The notes under the pieces: generated by a model
The model's input: the letters and a program-made list of their open reading frames with translations, nothing else
Databases searched by the model: none
What the model was told of the DNA's origin: nothing
Shown here: in pieces, positions 53,633 to 61,846 of the stretch
Numbering within the stretch: the stretch's first letter is position 1
Layout of the letters: each line of letters begins with the position of its first letter
Source: Rhynchopus euleeides
Taxonomy: Eukaryota > Euglenozoa > Diplonemea > Diplonemida > Diplonemidae
Length of the DNA: 64,000 nt
Assembly: GCA_963210315.1 (NCBI GenBank)
Contig: OY723258.1
Coordinates: 1 to 64,000 of the forward strand
Direction of reading: 5' to 3'
Made by a program: the position numbers and the translations under genes

Positions 53633-54036
53633 GGGTACTTACACGGTGGGATCTTGTAAATTTTACATGTATAACTACAAGTATATACATGTATTATACA
53701 TGTATAATACTTGCATGTCAACTATTATACATGTATAATACATGTATATGCCTGAAATATACACACGGTGGACTCCAGCGGGGGTAGGGTAACCCTTTTC
53801 GGGAGTCTCAACTAGGGGGAGTCCAACTCCCGCTAGCGGGAGTATAGACTCCCGCTAGCGGGAGTCTATACTCCCGCTAGCGGGAGTCTGACTCCCCCTA
53901 GCGGGAGTCTTTTCACCTATTTTCACTCATTTTTCCCATGATACCTATGCAATGTGGCACTCGTCACTGAAGTACAGCCACACCAAACGAAACGGACGTT
54001 TCCACCCATCCCAGCTCGCAGACCTGATTCACAAAA

Positions 54037-54417
54037 ATGGGGAAGACGACAACGAAGCCGGCAGCGAAGCCGGCGGCAAAGTCGATTAAGAAGAAGAAGA
54101 GTGCAGAGAGTCCCGAGGCTGCGGAGGCGACGAACATTGTGCATGATTTTTGCACGGCCTTCCCTGTTAAAAAAGGGGGCAGTGTGCTGACACTGGGATC
54201 CATTAGAAGGCTCCTAGCAACGGTGTTGAGCAAGGAGCTCCACAAGCACAGCACCCAGGTGGCCAACGCAATCATCGCCATGTCTTCCCTGACATGGATA
54301 AGTTCGCTGTCAGGGAAGTCGCAACGATGCGGAAGGAGGGCGCTCTCCGTCATATACAAGGTGGAGGCGAAGTATGGCAAGGTGCAGGATACAAACGTGT
54401 CGTCGGGGGCAGCCTGA
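54037..54417 (+). CDS. small basic protein, unknown
   Basis: The 126-codon ORF has a lysine/alanine-rich start (MGKTTTKPAAKPAAKSIKKK) reminiscent of chromatin-protein tails. It is followed by a helical stretch SIRRLLATVLSKELHKHSTQ resembling histone-fold or similar helical domains. After about residue 85 another frame (54285-54590, containing PDMDKFAVREVATMRKEG) looks more protein-like, so the gene may be frameshifted. It lies inside the inverted-repeat element and precedes a second partial left end at 54566. Confidence 0.35.
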   Translation: MGKTTTKPAAKPAAKSIKKKKSAESPEAAEATNIVHDFCTAFPVKKGGSVLTLGSIRRLLATVLSKELHKHSTQVANAIIAMSSLTWISSLSGKSQRCGRRALSVIYKVEAKYGKVQDTNVSSGAA

Positions 54418-54565
54418 AGCCGCGAATGATCGCGACACGGGCGAACGGCTTGGCACCGTGGGTCTGGATAGATGCTGGAGTTCGGCCGGGTGAAACCGGA
54501 AGTCGCAGCAAAATTTGCCCCCCCAGATTTCTTCCTCAAACCCACCCGTGGGCTGATCCGGCCTT

Positions 54566-54664
54566 GCACGGTGGACTCCAGCGGGGGTAGGGTACCACTA
54601 CCGGGTTTAACCCTTTTCGGGAGTCTCAACTAGGGGGAGTCCAACTCCCGCTAGCGGGAGTATA
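54566..54664. repeat. second, truncated copy of the left end
   Basis: GCACGGTGGACTCCAGCGGG and the following 80 bp repeat the left arm at 53764 in the same orientation, with a 17-bp insertion (CACTACCGGGTTTAACC area), and stop inside a CCCGCTAGCGGG unit. So two related elements share one right end. Confidence 0.7.
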
Positions 54665-54682
54665 GATCAGCAGTGGGCAACA

Positions 54683-55819
54683 ATGAGGCGATGCGGGGGG
54701 CGAGGGCACCGATGCTCACTGTGCGACATCCCAGAAGAACGCTGGTATCAACAGGTGCATCGATACCCGCACCTGACTCTCTCTGAGATAAAAGAGGCTG
54801 GCTACCCCTCCCTCTTGGCAGGTGTGCTTCCCAATGCCCGCTACGTCACCCCAGCACTCCATGACTGCAAGGGGCTCGCCATGCGGCTGATCAGGGTACT
54901 GGATGAGACAACAAAAAAATATTCGACAAGACCTGTACAAACCTTGCACTGAATGTGTCGCAGAATGGGACAGGTGCTCAGTTCCGGAAGGTCGTGCTTG
55001 CCTGTCACAGGACACACCTACAAGGGCTTGTTCCGCTACCTCTTTGTCTCCCTTGCAGACCTCATGCATTTCCGGTATGCAGACATCCCCTGGCACTTCT
55101 GGGGATGCAAGGATGAGTCAGCCCGGATTCCCTTCTTGCGTGCTCGGATCTCAGGGCATATATTTCACTGGTTGATGGAGCATGCCGAAAAGGGATCAAC
55201 GCGCAATGCCTACGTACACAGTCTCCATCATTGGTGGGCTCCAGAAGATGCAGTGCCTCTGCAGAACAACGACGAATTTGAAGAAGCAGAGAACGGACAT
55301 CGCAAGAAAGATGCCGTTACAATCGCCAGCTCCGCAACTTACGAGAGAGATCTTGCGATGGCAGAAGAGAAGCGGCGCGCATCGGGCATGCCTTGGAAGG
55401 TTGCGCACCTGTCGCAGGACGGGATCCTCGGGTATAGAGAAGTCATTCTGTGTCCGTGTCTGCACACCCGACACGCTCATAGATTGGCTGTGTATGTTCT
55501 TTGCACACAGTTGACACAGCTGCAGAAGGGGTTTGTGCACTGCAACACACAGGACTTCGTTGAACCCATCAGCGCGCCCTACTTCCTGTCCCGGTTCCCC
55601 GAAGGACACCGCAAATTATCGCTCTGCTTGTGCAAAATGCCAATCCCGCTGGGGGCGACTTTCACACCATTCGTGTCATCCGAGGCGACTTTGAGCACGC
55701 TTGACCAACGCGCACAGCAGGAGGGGGATGACAGTTCTGACGAAGAAGATGAGGCCTGCAGGATGGCTTGTCTTGCCCAAGGTGTAACACAACTACGACA
55801 GGCGATGGCCGCACTTTGA
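54683..55819 (+). pseudogene. unknown ORF of the inverted-repeat element, split by an in-frame TGA
   Basis: An ATG at 54683 opens 89 codons (a CSLC near the start) ending in TGA at 54950; the same frame resumes at ATG 54953 for 288 codons to 55819. The second part has FRYLFVSLADLMHFRYADIP, a tryptophan/histidine-rich HSLHHWWAPED, a cysteine-rich VILCPCLHTRH and an acidic tail DDSSDEEDE. In the 60 codons around the TGA another frame also looks protein-like, so a small indel is possible instead of a simple stop. Position inside the arms suggests a transposition protein, but no DDE triad or other catalytic signature could be identified. Confidence 0.45.
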
Positions 55820-56156
55820 CACCTCAAATTCTAACCGCTCACCTCCGCAGGTGCAGCCGCTACCAGGAGGATAGGTAGGTAGTCCAGAGTCCGGGGAAAC
55901 TGACAGAAGCAAAACAAGCCCCTCCCCATCCCTCTTCCACCATGATTTTACCCCCCACGCCAGTAGACTGTAACTATATCATGGGAAAAATGGATGAAAA
56001 TAGGTGAAAAGACTCCCGCTAGGGGGAGTCAGACTCCCCCTAGCGGGAGTATAGGCTCCCGCTAGCGGGAGTCTGGACTCCCGCTAGCGGGAGTCTTTGA
56101 CACCCGCTCAGACTCCCGCTCCCAGACTCCCGCTAGGGCCGCTGGAGTCCACCGTG

Positions 56157-56323
56157 CATGTAAAATACATGTATATCAAGTAAAAATACAAGTATAATAC
56201 TTGCATGTCAACTATTATACTTGTATTTTTACTTGATATAATATCAAGTAAAAATACAAGTATAATAGTTGACATGCAAGTATTATACTTGTATTTTTAC
56301 TTGATATACATGTATTTTACATG
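56157..56323. repeat. 167-bp perfect palindrome (83-bp arms, 1-nt centre)
   Basis: The arms are exact reverse complements about position 56240. Each arm is itself a hairpin with a stem of about 26 bp and loop ACTTGCATGTCAACT (56199-56213 and inverted at 56267-56281). The same loop occurs in the outer 109-bp repeats at 53709 and 61714. Confidence 0.9.
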
Positions 56324-56445
56324 TATATTTCAGGCATACCGTTTAAAAGGAAATATTGTGGACCGTAATAAAGGTGAACCGTACAATAGGTGGACCGTAA
56401 AAAAGATGGAACAAATGGGATTTTTCCGGAACTTGGAACATTTTT

Positions 56446-56535
56446 CAGCACACTTCGATGTGGGCGGAAAGTGTCGCGTGCTTGTTCGTGCCCTTGTGCT
56501 CCTCACTCACGACACCATCATCAGCAGGAGTGTGA
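56446..56535 (+). repeat. split direct repeat A1
   Basis: These 90 bp are identical to 60830-60919; the next 21 bp (GTGTGGAAGCGTCAACGCAA and one A) also match the start of B1 and B2. Confidence 0.95.
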
Positions 56536-56635
56536 GTGTGGAAGCGTCAACGCAAACATATCGAGAATCATCAACACGTAGAAGTGAAAGCTACGACTGA
56601 CCGAAGAGGAGCGGCATCAGGGAGACAAAACAAGG

Positions 56636-56919
56636 GGTATCAAGGAGACCAAGAGGCAGGACCTTCCTACCGGGGAGACTGTACTCTGTGTACGAACGAG
56701 GTATCAAGGGGACGAAGAGGGCACAACCTTCCTACCGGGGAGACTGTCCGCAAAGGATACCAAGAGGCAGGACCTTCCTACCGGGGAGACTGTACTCTGT
56801 GTACGAACGAGGTATCAACGAACGAGGTATCAAGGGGACGAAGAGGGCACAACCTTCCTACCGGGGAGACTGTCCGCAAAGGAGACCAAGAGGCAGGACC
56901 TTCCTACCGGGGAGACTGC
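56636..56919 (+). repeat. tandem repeats in the retroelement leader
   Basis: The 20-mer CCTTCCTACCGGGGAGACTG occurs five times (56662, 56727, 56773, 56853, 56899) within alternating longer units beginning GGTATCAAGG. The spacing alternates between about 65-80 and 46 bp. It lies between A1 and the Gag ORF. Confidence 0.85.
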
Positions 56920-57169
56920 TCTACAGGGTGTTCCTCCGGCAACGCGTCGGGGCTGGCCAGCCAGGAGCACGCCGGACATATCCAGTGGGGCTCCCCCGCC
57001 GTCTGCATAAACAGCTCGGCGGTGCCGGCCGTCGTGTGCTTTTTCATGCACGACTTTGTCGTGCGGCACCCACATCGGTAGCACGTGATGGTCGCGCTGT
57101 GAGAGACCCCGCACGACGGGAAGATGCAGGCCTGATGACTGGGAAGACGACGCGCAGCAGGAGGGGGAC

Positions 57170-57874
57170 ATGAACCAACCGGAGCAGTCTGCCAGCGCGC
57201 ACGAGGGATCAGACAAGCTGGACCAAGTCCTCGCGGAGCTCGTCACCATCAAGAAGCAAAACACGAAACTGGAGGCCAGGGTGATCGACATGGAGAAGGC
57301 TTTGAAGGGGATGGGTGACCGCCTGCAGGCAGAGGAGGAGGAGCTACCCGCAGTTTTCAGTCCCCACGTAGTCGCAACGTGGGGCACCATGGCTTCAGCC
57401 CATATGAGAAGGGAGGTGAGGAACAAGCTGTCTACAGCTTTTAACGAGGCGGCGATCGGCGCGATCAGCGAGAACAAGGCAGACTGGCTGGATCACCTCA
57501 AACGGGCTTTCGAGACTCTGGACAACATCCTCCTCCTCGTCAACAGCACCGGGCTAAACCAGGCTCACCGCAAGGGCCTGCACCACGCAGTGGCAAGGTT
57601 GTCGGCGCTGACGGTGGTGCGGGGGAAAACGGCCCGAGGGGTGTACGAGCAGAAATGCTTTGATGCGGGGTTCGCGGGTATCTCCGCTGTTCTACACCAC
57701 AAATTTGTGAAGGACGCCGTGGATGCAGCGTCGCGGGAGGAGCAAGCGGAGAGGTCCCGCTCAGCCGCTTTTCCTCAACAGCGAGACTGGCGCTACGAAC
57801 CGTATCACACACCGTCGGGAAAGGGGAAGGGAAGGGGGAAGGGGCACACCGGGTCAAAGAGATCAAAGCAATGA
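57170..57874 (+). CDS. Gag-like protein of the tyrosine-recombinase retrotransposon
   Basis: The ATG at 57170 opens 234 codons. Residues 15-60 form a predicted coiled coil (LDQVLAELVTIKKQNTKLEA), a helical central domain follows, and the C-terminus is basic and glycine-rich (GKGKGRGKG), suitable for RNA binding. No CCHC knuckle is present. It ends at TGA 57872, and the same frame continues without other stops except TGA 58112 into the recombinase. The Gag assignment rests on position and general architecture rather than on sequence family. Confidence 0.65.
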   Translation: MNQPEQSASAHEGSDKLDQVLAELVTIKKQNTKLEARVIDMEKALKGMGDRLQAEEEELPAVFSPHVVATWGTMASAHMRREVRNKLSTAFNEAAIGAISENKADWLDHLKRAFETLDNILLLVNSTGLNQAHRKGLHHAVARLSALTVVRGKTARGVYEQKCFDAGFAGISAVLHHKFVKDAVDAASREEQAERSRSAAFPQQRDWRYEPYHTPSGKGKGRGKGHTGSKRSKQ

Positions 57875-58876
57875 CTCAAGCAAACACCCGCCCGCCCAAC
57901 CCTACCTCTTCAGACCCTGCACCGCCAACTACCGACAGAAAGGAGCAACAAAAGCACGGGACGCAAGAAGAAAACACAAGCCCCACTGACCGAGAAGGCG
58001 CGCATCGTGGTGCGAGCGACGCTGAGGGGCATCTTGGGAGACGCACTCTCCCCAAACTACTGGAAAACACTGTCGCGGACCATGGAGCGGTACGGGGATC
58101 TCCTGGAAGTGTGACAGGAGAAGGTGTGTGTCGTCGAGTCGCACGACGAAGGCGTGATGCGGTGGATGGCACACCTCCAGGCGGAGGGGCTGTCAGTGCA
58201 GTCGGCGCTGCAGTACACCAACAACCTGGTGGCGGCGCTCCGCAGGCTCGCCGGCATCCACCTCGAACACAGCAGCATTTTGCGGGACTTCAGGAGAGCG
58301 CTAAAGCGGAGAGGGGCACTGAAACCCCAGAAACACGCCGTGCCCGCAACGCGAGAGGAGGCAAAGGAAGCCATGCAGCGAGAGCCCAGGGACGTGGTGA
58401 AGATTGCGCTGAGTCTGACGTGGGCGGGGGCAGCTCGGAGCTCAGATGTCCTGCGTTTGGACAGGGACGATGTCAAGCCGATGGGGAACGGACAGGTGGC
58501 AGTACGGTGGACGCAGTCGAAGTCCGATCCATACAGAGTCGGACGGATGACAGGGTTGCGAATGCCTCGACGCTACTACGAGCTCCTCACAGAGCACCTG
58601 CGCACGACGGCGCGTCCGCGAGAGAAAAAGGTGTTTCCACAGACTGTGACTTATGCATCCATAGCGGCGGCGGTGAAGCGGGTGAAGCTGACGCTGACAC
58701 CACACTCGTTGAGACGGGGGGCACTGACGCACCTCGCGAGGCTCGGGCTGCCGCTAGAAGAGATCAGGTTGCTGTCCCGACACAGCACCATCGAGGGGGT
58801 GGTGCGCTACATCGACGCGGCGGAGAACATTCGGATCACAGAGACCGAGGCAGTGTCGAGCCGACTGGCTTGGTGA
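57875..58876 (+). pseudogene. tyrosine recombinase of the retrotransposon, in-frame TGA
   Basis: Catalytic region: arginine in GAARSSDVLRL, HxxR in TPHSLRRGALTHLA, histidine in LLSRHSTIEG and tyrosine in VVRYIDAA, all in order as in phage-integrase-type recombinases. The N-terminal helical DNA-binding part (LTEKARIVVRATLRGILGDA and MERYGDLLEV) is in the same frame but separated by TGA at 58112. Downstream of it the frame has no ATG before the conserved part except internal ones. The stop may be a decay mutation; read-through is a less likely alternative. The recombinase would integrate the circular cDNA. It overlaps the reverse transcriptase frame at its end. Confidence 0.85.
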
Positions 58877-58944
58877 GGTCTAAAAAGCGCAGGGCAAAGC
58901 GGCGGCGTCGCGACGGAGACATCGTGGCATCCCATTTCCCTCCT

Positions 58945-60760
58945 ATGCAAAAGAAGATGAGGCGGCTTCTAGCCGCAGCCCCGATGTACGACGCGACACC
59001 GGATGACGACGACGAGCGAGGGCGTCTTCCACCACCACGGGTGCCACAGCGCAAGACGGTGGAGGGAGACTGGGGCAACGAAAACTGGAGCAGCGGACAG
59101 GAGGACGCGGACTACGGGCCGGCAGTGGAACACATATACGGAGAAGAGATCGGAGTGCCTCTGGGGGATACGACTGTTCGACCACACGAGCAGGGAGACA
59201 CGGGACAACATCAGAAGCTCGCCCCCAGCGGGACTCCACGACTGGACATCGGTGCATTGAGACAACTCGACACGGACGGGGAGCTGGACGGGGTCATCGA
59301 CATGATAACGGACACGGCGGTGTTCCGCGAGGCACTGCTGGCGGGGCGTGAAGGGGCGTTCGCGAGGGAGAAGCGAAAGGTGTCCAGACACATGCTCCAG
59401 CACCTCGGGCAGCTGGAGGACTACGGGGTCTTGGTGCAAGAAGAATCAACGCTGATCCACCCGGCCTACACCGTGGCCAAAAAGAGCGGTGGCCTCAGGT
59501 TTATAGTGGACGCCAGGACGCTGAACAAGGCGATGAAGCCCCCGCCCGACATAGTCTAAATTCCATCACGAGAGTGGCCCAGAGGCTGGCTAACGCTGAC
59601 TGGGTTGTATTGGCCGATGCGCGCAGCTGGTTCTACCAGTTCCCGGTGGCGGAGGATATACAGAAGTTCTTCGGGGTGCGTATCGGTGGCAAGCGGAACG
59701 ATTTCGTCGACGCTCGCCTGCAGGTACTGTGCATGGGTTGGCCGTACTCCCCAGCTATTGCGCACAGGAGCGCGCGGGTGCTTCTCCCGCAGCCGCACGG
59801 CGAGGTGTGGATCGACAATTTTTGCATCGTAGCGTCGAGCCACGCAGAGGCAGATCAGCGGTATCGGGACCTCCTGGGGCGGTGCAAAGCATGCAACGTG
59901 GAGCTGAACATGGACGACACTGCGGCGCCCCGACGCAGCGTTTCGTGGCGTTCGGGATTGACTTTGATCTGCTGACCCACTCATTGAGGATGGACCCGGC
60001 GTGGGTGAAGAAGCTGGCCGATCGTTTGGAGCTGGCCGAGATGATCGCAGGAGACGTAACGCCGAGGCGCGCCTTCAAGATTTTCGGTAGTGTGGTGTGG
60101 CAGAGTTACGTGACGCGCAGCCCGCTCTGTTTCGCGCCAGCGATGCTGTCCTACATCAGGAGGATTGCCCGGACAACGCTGGAAGATAAGGGAAAGTGGG
60201 ACTTAAAGGCGGTGGTACCACCCTCGGTGCGGCACGAGCTGCGCCTGCGAATGTCCTTCCTCGAACAGAATAGCTGGCTGACATGTGTGCCACACACACG
60301 AGGCGCCTCGGTCTGGAGCGACGCGTCGAGCACAGCGTGGGCGGCGATCGCGATCGAGGGGACGTCAGAGAGGGTGTCGCAGGGAGTGTTCTCCGAGCAG
60401 GAACGCGGGGCGCACATCTTCCTGAAGGAGGCTTACGCTGCCCTACAGGGACTCAGACTCATCATCGCGAGTGGGTGCACAGCGCGCTGCTACATCGACA
60501 ACCTGCCGCTGGTGCACTGCCTCGTAAAGGGACACTGCAGCAACTTTCGGGGAAATATCCTGCTACAACACATCGTGAACACTGCGACGGCTAAGAATCT
60601 CACGCTGGATGCGGTGTGGGTCCCGACGACAGAGCAACGCGCGGACTGCTATACGAGAGGGGCCGTCCATCCGGCGCCGATCCCACTCGATGTCACCCTT
60701 AGACCAAATGCAGCAAACCAGACCGCTGTCTTCCACAACAGCGCCCCTCGGACGAGGGTA
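58945..60760 (+). pseudogene. reverse transcriptase-RNase H of the retrotransposon, frameshifted
   Basis: Frame 1 from ATG 58945 has an acidic linker and the RT entry LRFIVDARTLNKAMKPPPD before TAA 59557. A second frame resumes at once (LNSITRVAQRLANADW) with motif A WVVLADARSWFYQFPV, motif B CMGWPYSPAIAHRSA and motif C VWIDNFCIV, then a third frame takes over near 59940 (FVAFGIDFDLL). RNase H follows with WSDASSTAW, IFLKEAYAAL, CYIDNLPLVH and EQRADCYTRG. Two indels thus break the gene. Motif C has IDN where two aspartates are normal, so the second acid is asparagine. RNase H acids are all present. Confidence 0.85.
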
Positions 60761-60829
60761 GTGTGGAAGCGTCAACGCAAAAAAGAAACCAAAGCAAAAA
60801 GTGCCGAACAAAGCGCAGTGACACTTTTT
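60761..60829 (+). repeat. split direct repeat B1
   Basis: These 69 bp are identical to 60920-60988. The repeat contains the near-palindrome GCGTCAACGC and ends in GACACTTTTT. Confidence 0.95.
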
Positions 60830-60919
60830 CAGCACACTTCGATGTGGGCGGAAAGTGTCGCGTGCTTGTTCGTGCCCTTGTGCTCCTCACTCACGACACC
60901 ATCATCAGCAGGAGTGTGA
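60830..60919 (+). repeat. split direct repeat A2
   Basis: Identical to A1. The B1-A2 junction (GACACTTTTT then CAGCACACTTCG) is what joining the two element ends in a circle would give. Confidence 0.95.
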
Positions 60920-60988
60920 GTGTGGAAGCGTCAACGCAAAAAAGAAACCAAAGCAAAAAGTGCCGAACAAAGCGCAGTGACACTTTTT
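60920..60988 (+). repeat. split direct repeat B2, right end of the retrotransposon
   Basis: Identical to B1. The final TTTTT is followed by ACGGTCCACC, the right part of the interrupted mini-element. Confidence 0.95.
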
Positions 60989-60998
60989 ACGGTCCACC

Positions 60999-61604
60999 TA
61001 TTTTACGGTTGGGATAGTGGACTTGGCGGTTTTTTTTTACGAGTTCCTTCGCGACGAAGTCGAGAAGGAACCAAGGAAATCGCACGACTGAAGCTGCAGG
61101 ATTAACACCACAGGGCCTCAACACAGAGTGTGCGCTCACCTCGTCCGGAACTGCTCTCCCACAGTTACTGCAGGGTGTACTACACTAAAGGAGTACGATT
61201 TCCCTGGATTTTCCGGGCACTGATTCACGAATTTACATCTGGAGGGAGCCCGGTGGTCTCAGCTTCTGTCTGCGCTCCCTGCCGTACCGTGGCTGCTTAT
61301 GTGGGCTAGCGCAGCAGGTTCTACTTTTACTTCTACCGGAACGCTCCTTGCATGGTACTACACTTCTCGAGGTGTGTGGGTGAGTCTCGAGGTGAGTGGT
61401 GGTGATCGTGTCCTTTCCACACACAGGGAGGACTTGCTTCTCTTGCTGGTGTTGGTTGCGGTGGTGGAGGGAGGGTCCAAAGCTGGGAGGTCGGGAGGCC
61501 TACGTGTGGGTGTCTGCGGCGTGGAGGCCGCAGTCCGCGCCCCGCAACCCACCAGCCCGCGGGCGAAAATCGCATTGTCTTTTCCATATTCAGTCCCAAT
61601 AAAT
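60999..61604. other. spacer inside the composite, no gene recognised
   Basis: A hairpin GTTCCTTC...GAAGGAAC lies near 61042-61070. No coding frame has recognisable features. Confidence 0.5.
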
Positions 61605-61672
61605 GGTGGACCGTAAAAAAGATGGAACGTTTGGCCTTTTTTTGGGAACTTGGAACATTTTTACGGTCCACC
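61605..61672. repeat. 68-bp mini-element, intact
   Basis: The ends are GGTGGACCGTAAAAA and TTTTTACGGTCCACC (15-bp inverted repeats). It is the uninterrupted relative of the sequence split by the retrotransposon at 56446-60988. Confidence 0.8.
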
Positions 61673-61689
61673 CTTTTTCCGTTTACGGT

Positions 61690-61797
61690 ATACATGTATT
61701 ATACATGTATAATAGTTGACATGCAAGTATTATACATGTATAATACATGTATATACTTGTAGTTATACATGTAAAATTTACAAGATCCCACCGTGTA
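61690..61797. repeat. right 109-bp inverted repeat of the composite
   Basis: Reverse complement of 53641-53749, including the loop word at 61714-61728. Confidence 0.9.
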
Positions 61798-61846
61798 CAC
61801 GGGGTGGGGGGGGGGGGGTGGGGGGTAGTGTAACATTCTTCACAAC

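Larger units (their letters stand above)
53764..56156. mobile_element. 2.4-kb element with about 180-bp terminal inverted repeats
   Basis: The left end begins CACGGTGGACTCCAGCGG at 53764 and the right end closes with its complement at 56156. Each arm of about 180 bp is built of palindromic ACTCCCGCTAGCGGGAGT units and ends internally with a TTTTCACCTATTTTCA word and CCCATGATA. Two coding regions lie inside. No classical DDE transposase was recognised. Confidence 0.65.
56446..60988 (+). mobile_element. tyrosine-recombinase retrotransposon with split direct repeats (Ngaro/VIPER-like)
   Basis: Order: A1 (56446-56535), 5' tandem repeats, Gag-like ORF, tyrosine recombinase, reverse transcriptase and RNase H, then B1 (60761-60829), A2 (60830-60919) and B2 (60920-60988). 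A1 equals A2 and B1 equals B2. Split direct repeats of this form are known from Ngaro, PAT and VIPER elements of the DIRS group, which integrate a circle by recombinase. The recombinase lies before the reverse transcriptase, the order known for kinetoplastid VIPER/TATE rather than for DIRS1 or Ngaro. The copy is full length but carries stops and frameshifts. Confidence 0.9.
56389..60998. repeat. 68-bp mini-element split by the retrotransposon
   Basis: GGTGGACCGTAAAAA at 56389 pairs with TTTTTACGGTCCACC ending at 60998. The two halves together (57 plus 10 bp) align with the uninterrupted 68-bp copy at 61605-61672. The retrotransposon 56446-60988 sits between them. Confidence 0.85.
53641..61797. 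mobile_element. 8.16-kb composite bounded by 109-bp inverted repeats
   Basis: The sequence starting ACACGGTGGGATCTTGTAAA at 53641 (to about 53749) is repeated as an exact reverse complement at 61690-61797. The repeats are AT-rich and contain internal hairpins. Inside lie a second inverted-repeat element (53764-56156), a large palindrome (56157-56323), a split 68-bp mini-element and a retrotransposon. It may be one large composite transposon or two inverted copies of a small hairpin element. No target duplication was found. Confidence 0.6.

Noticed and set aside
57871..58940. Frame-1 ORF from 57871 as a continuous protein with the reverse transcriptase
   Set aside because: Up to about 58900 the frame is the opposite reading of recombinase coding sequence; RT-like sequence starts only near 58945.
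53640..61800. Maverick/Polinton-type large DNA transposon
   Set aside because: Despite long inverted ends there is no polymerase B, capsid, ATPase or protease gene inside.
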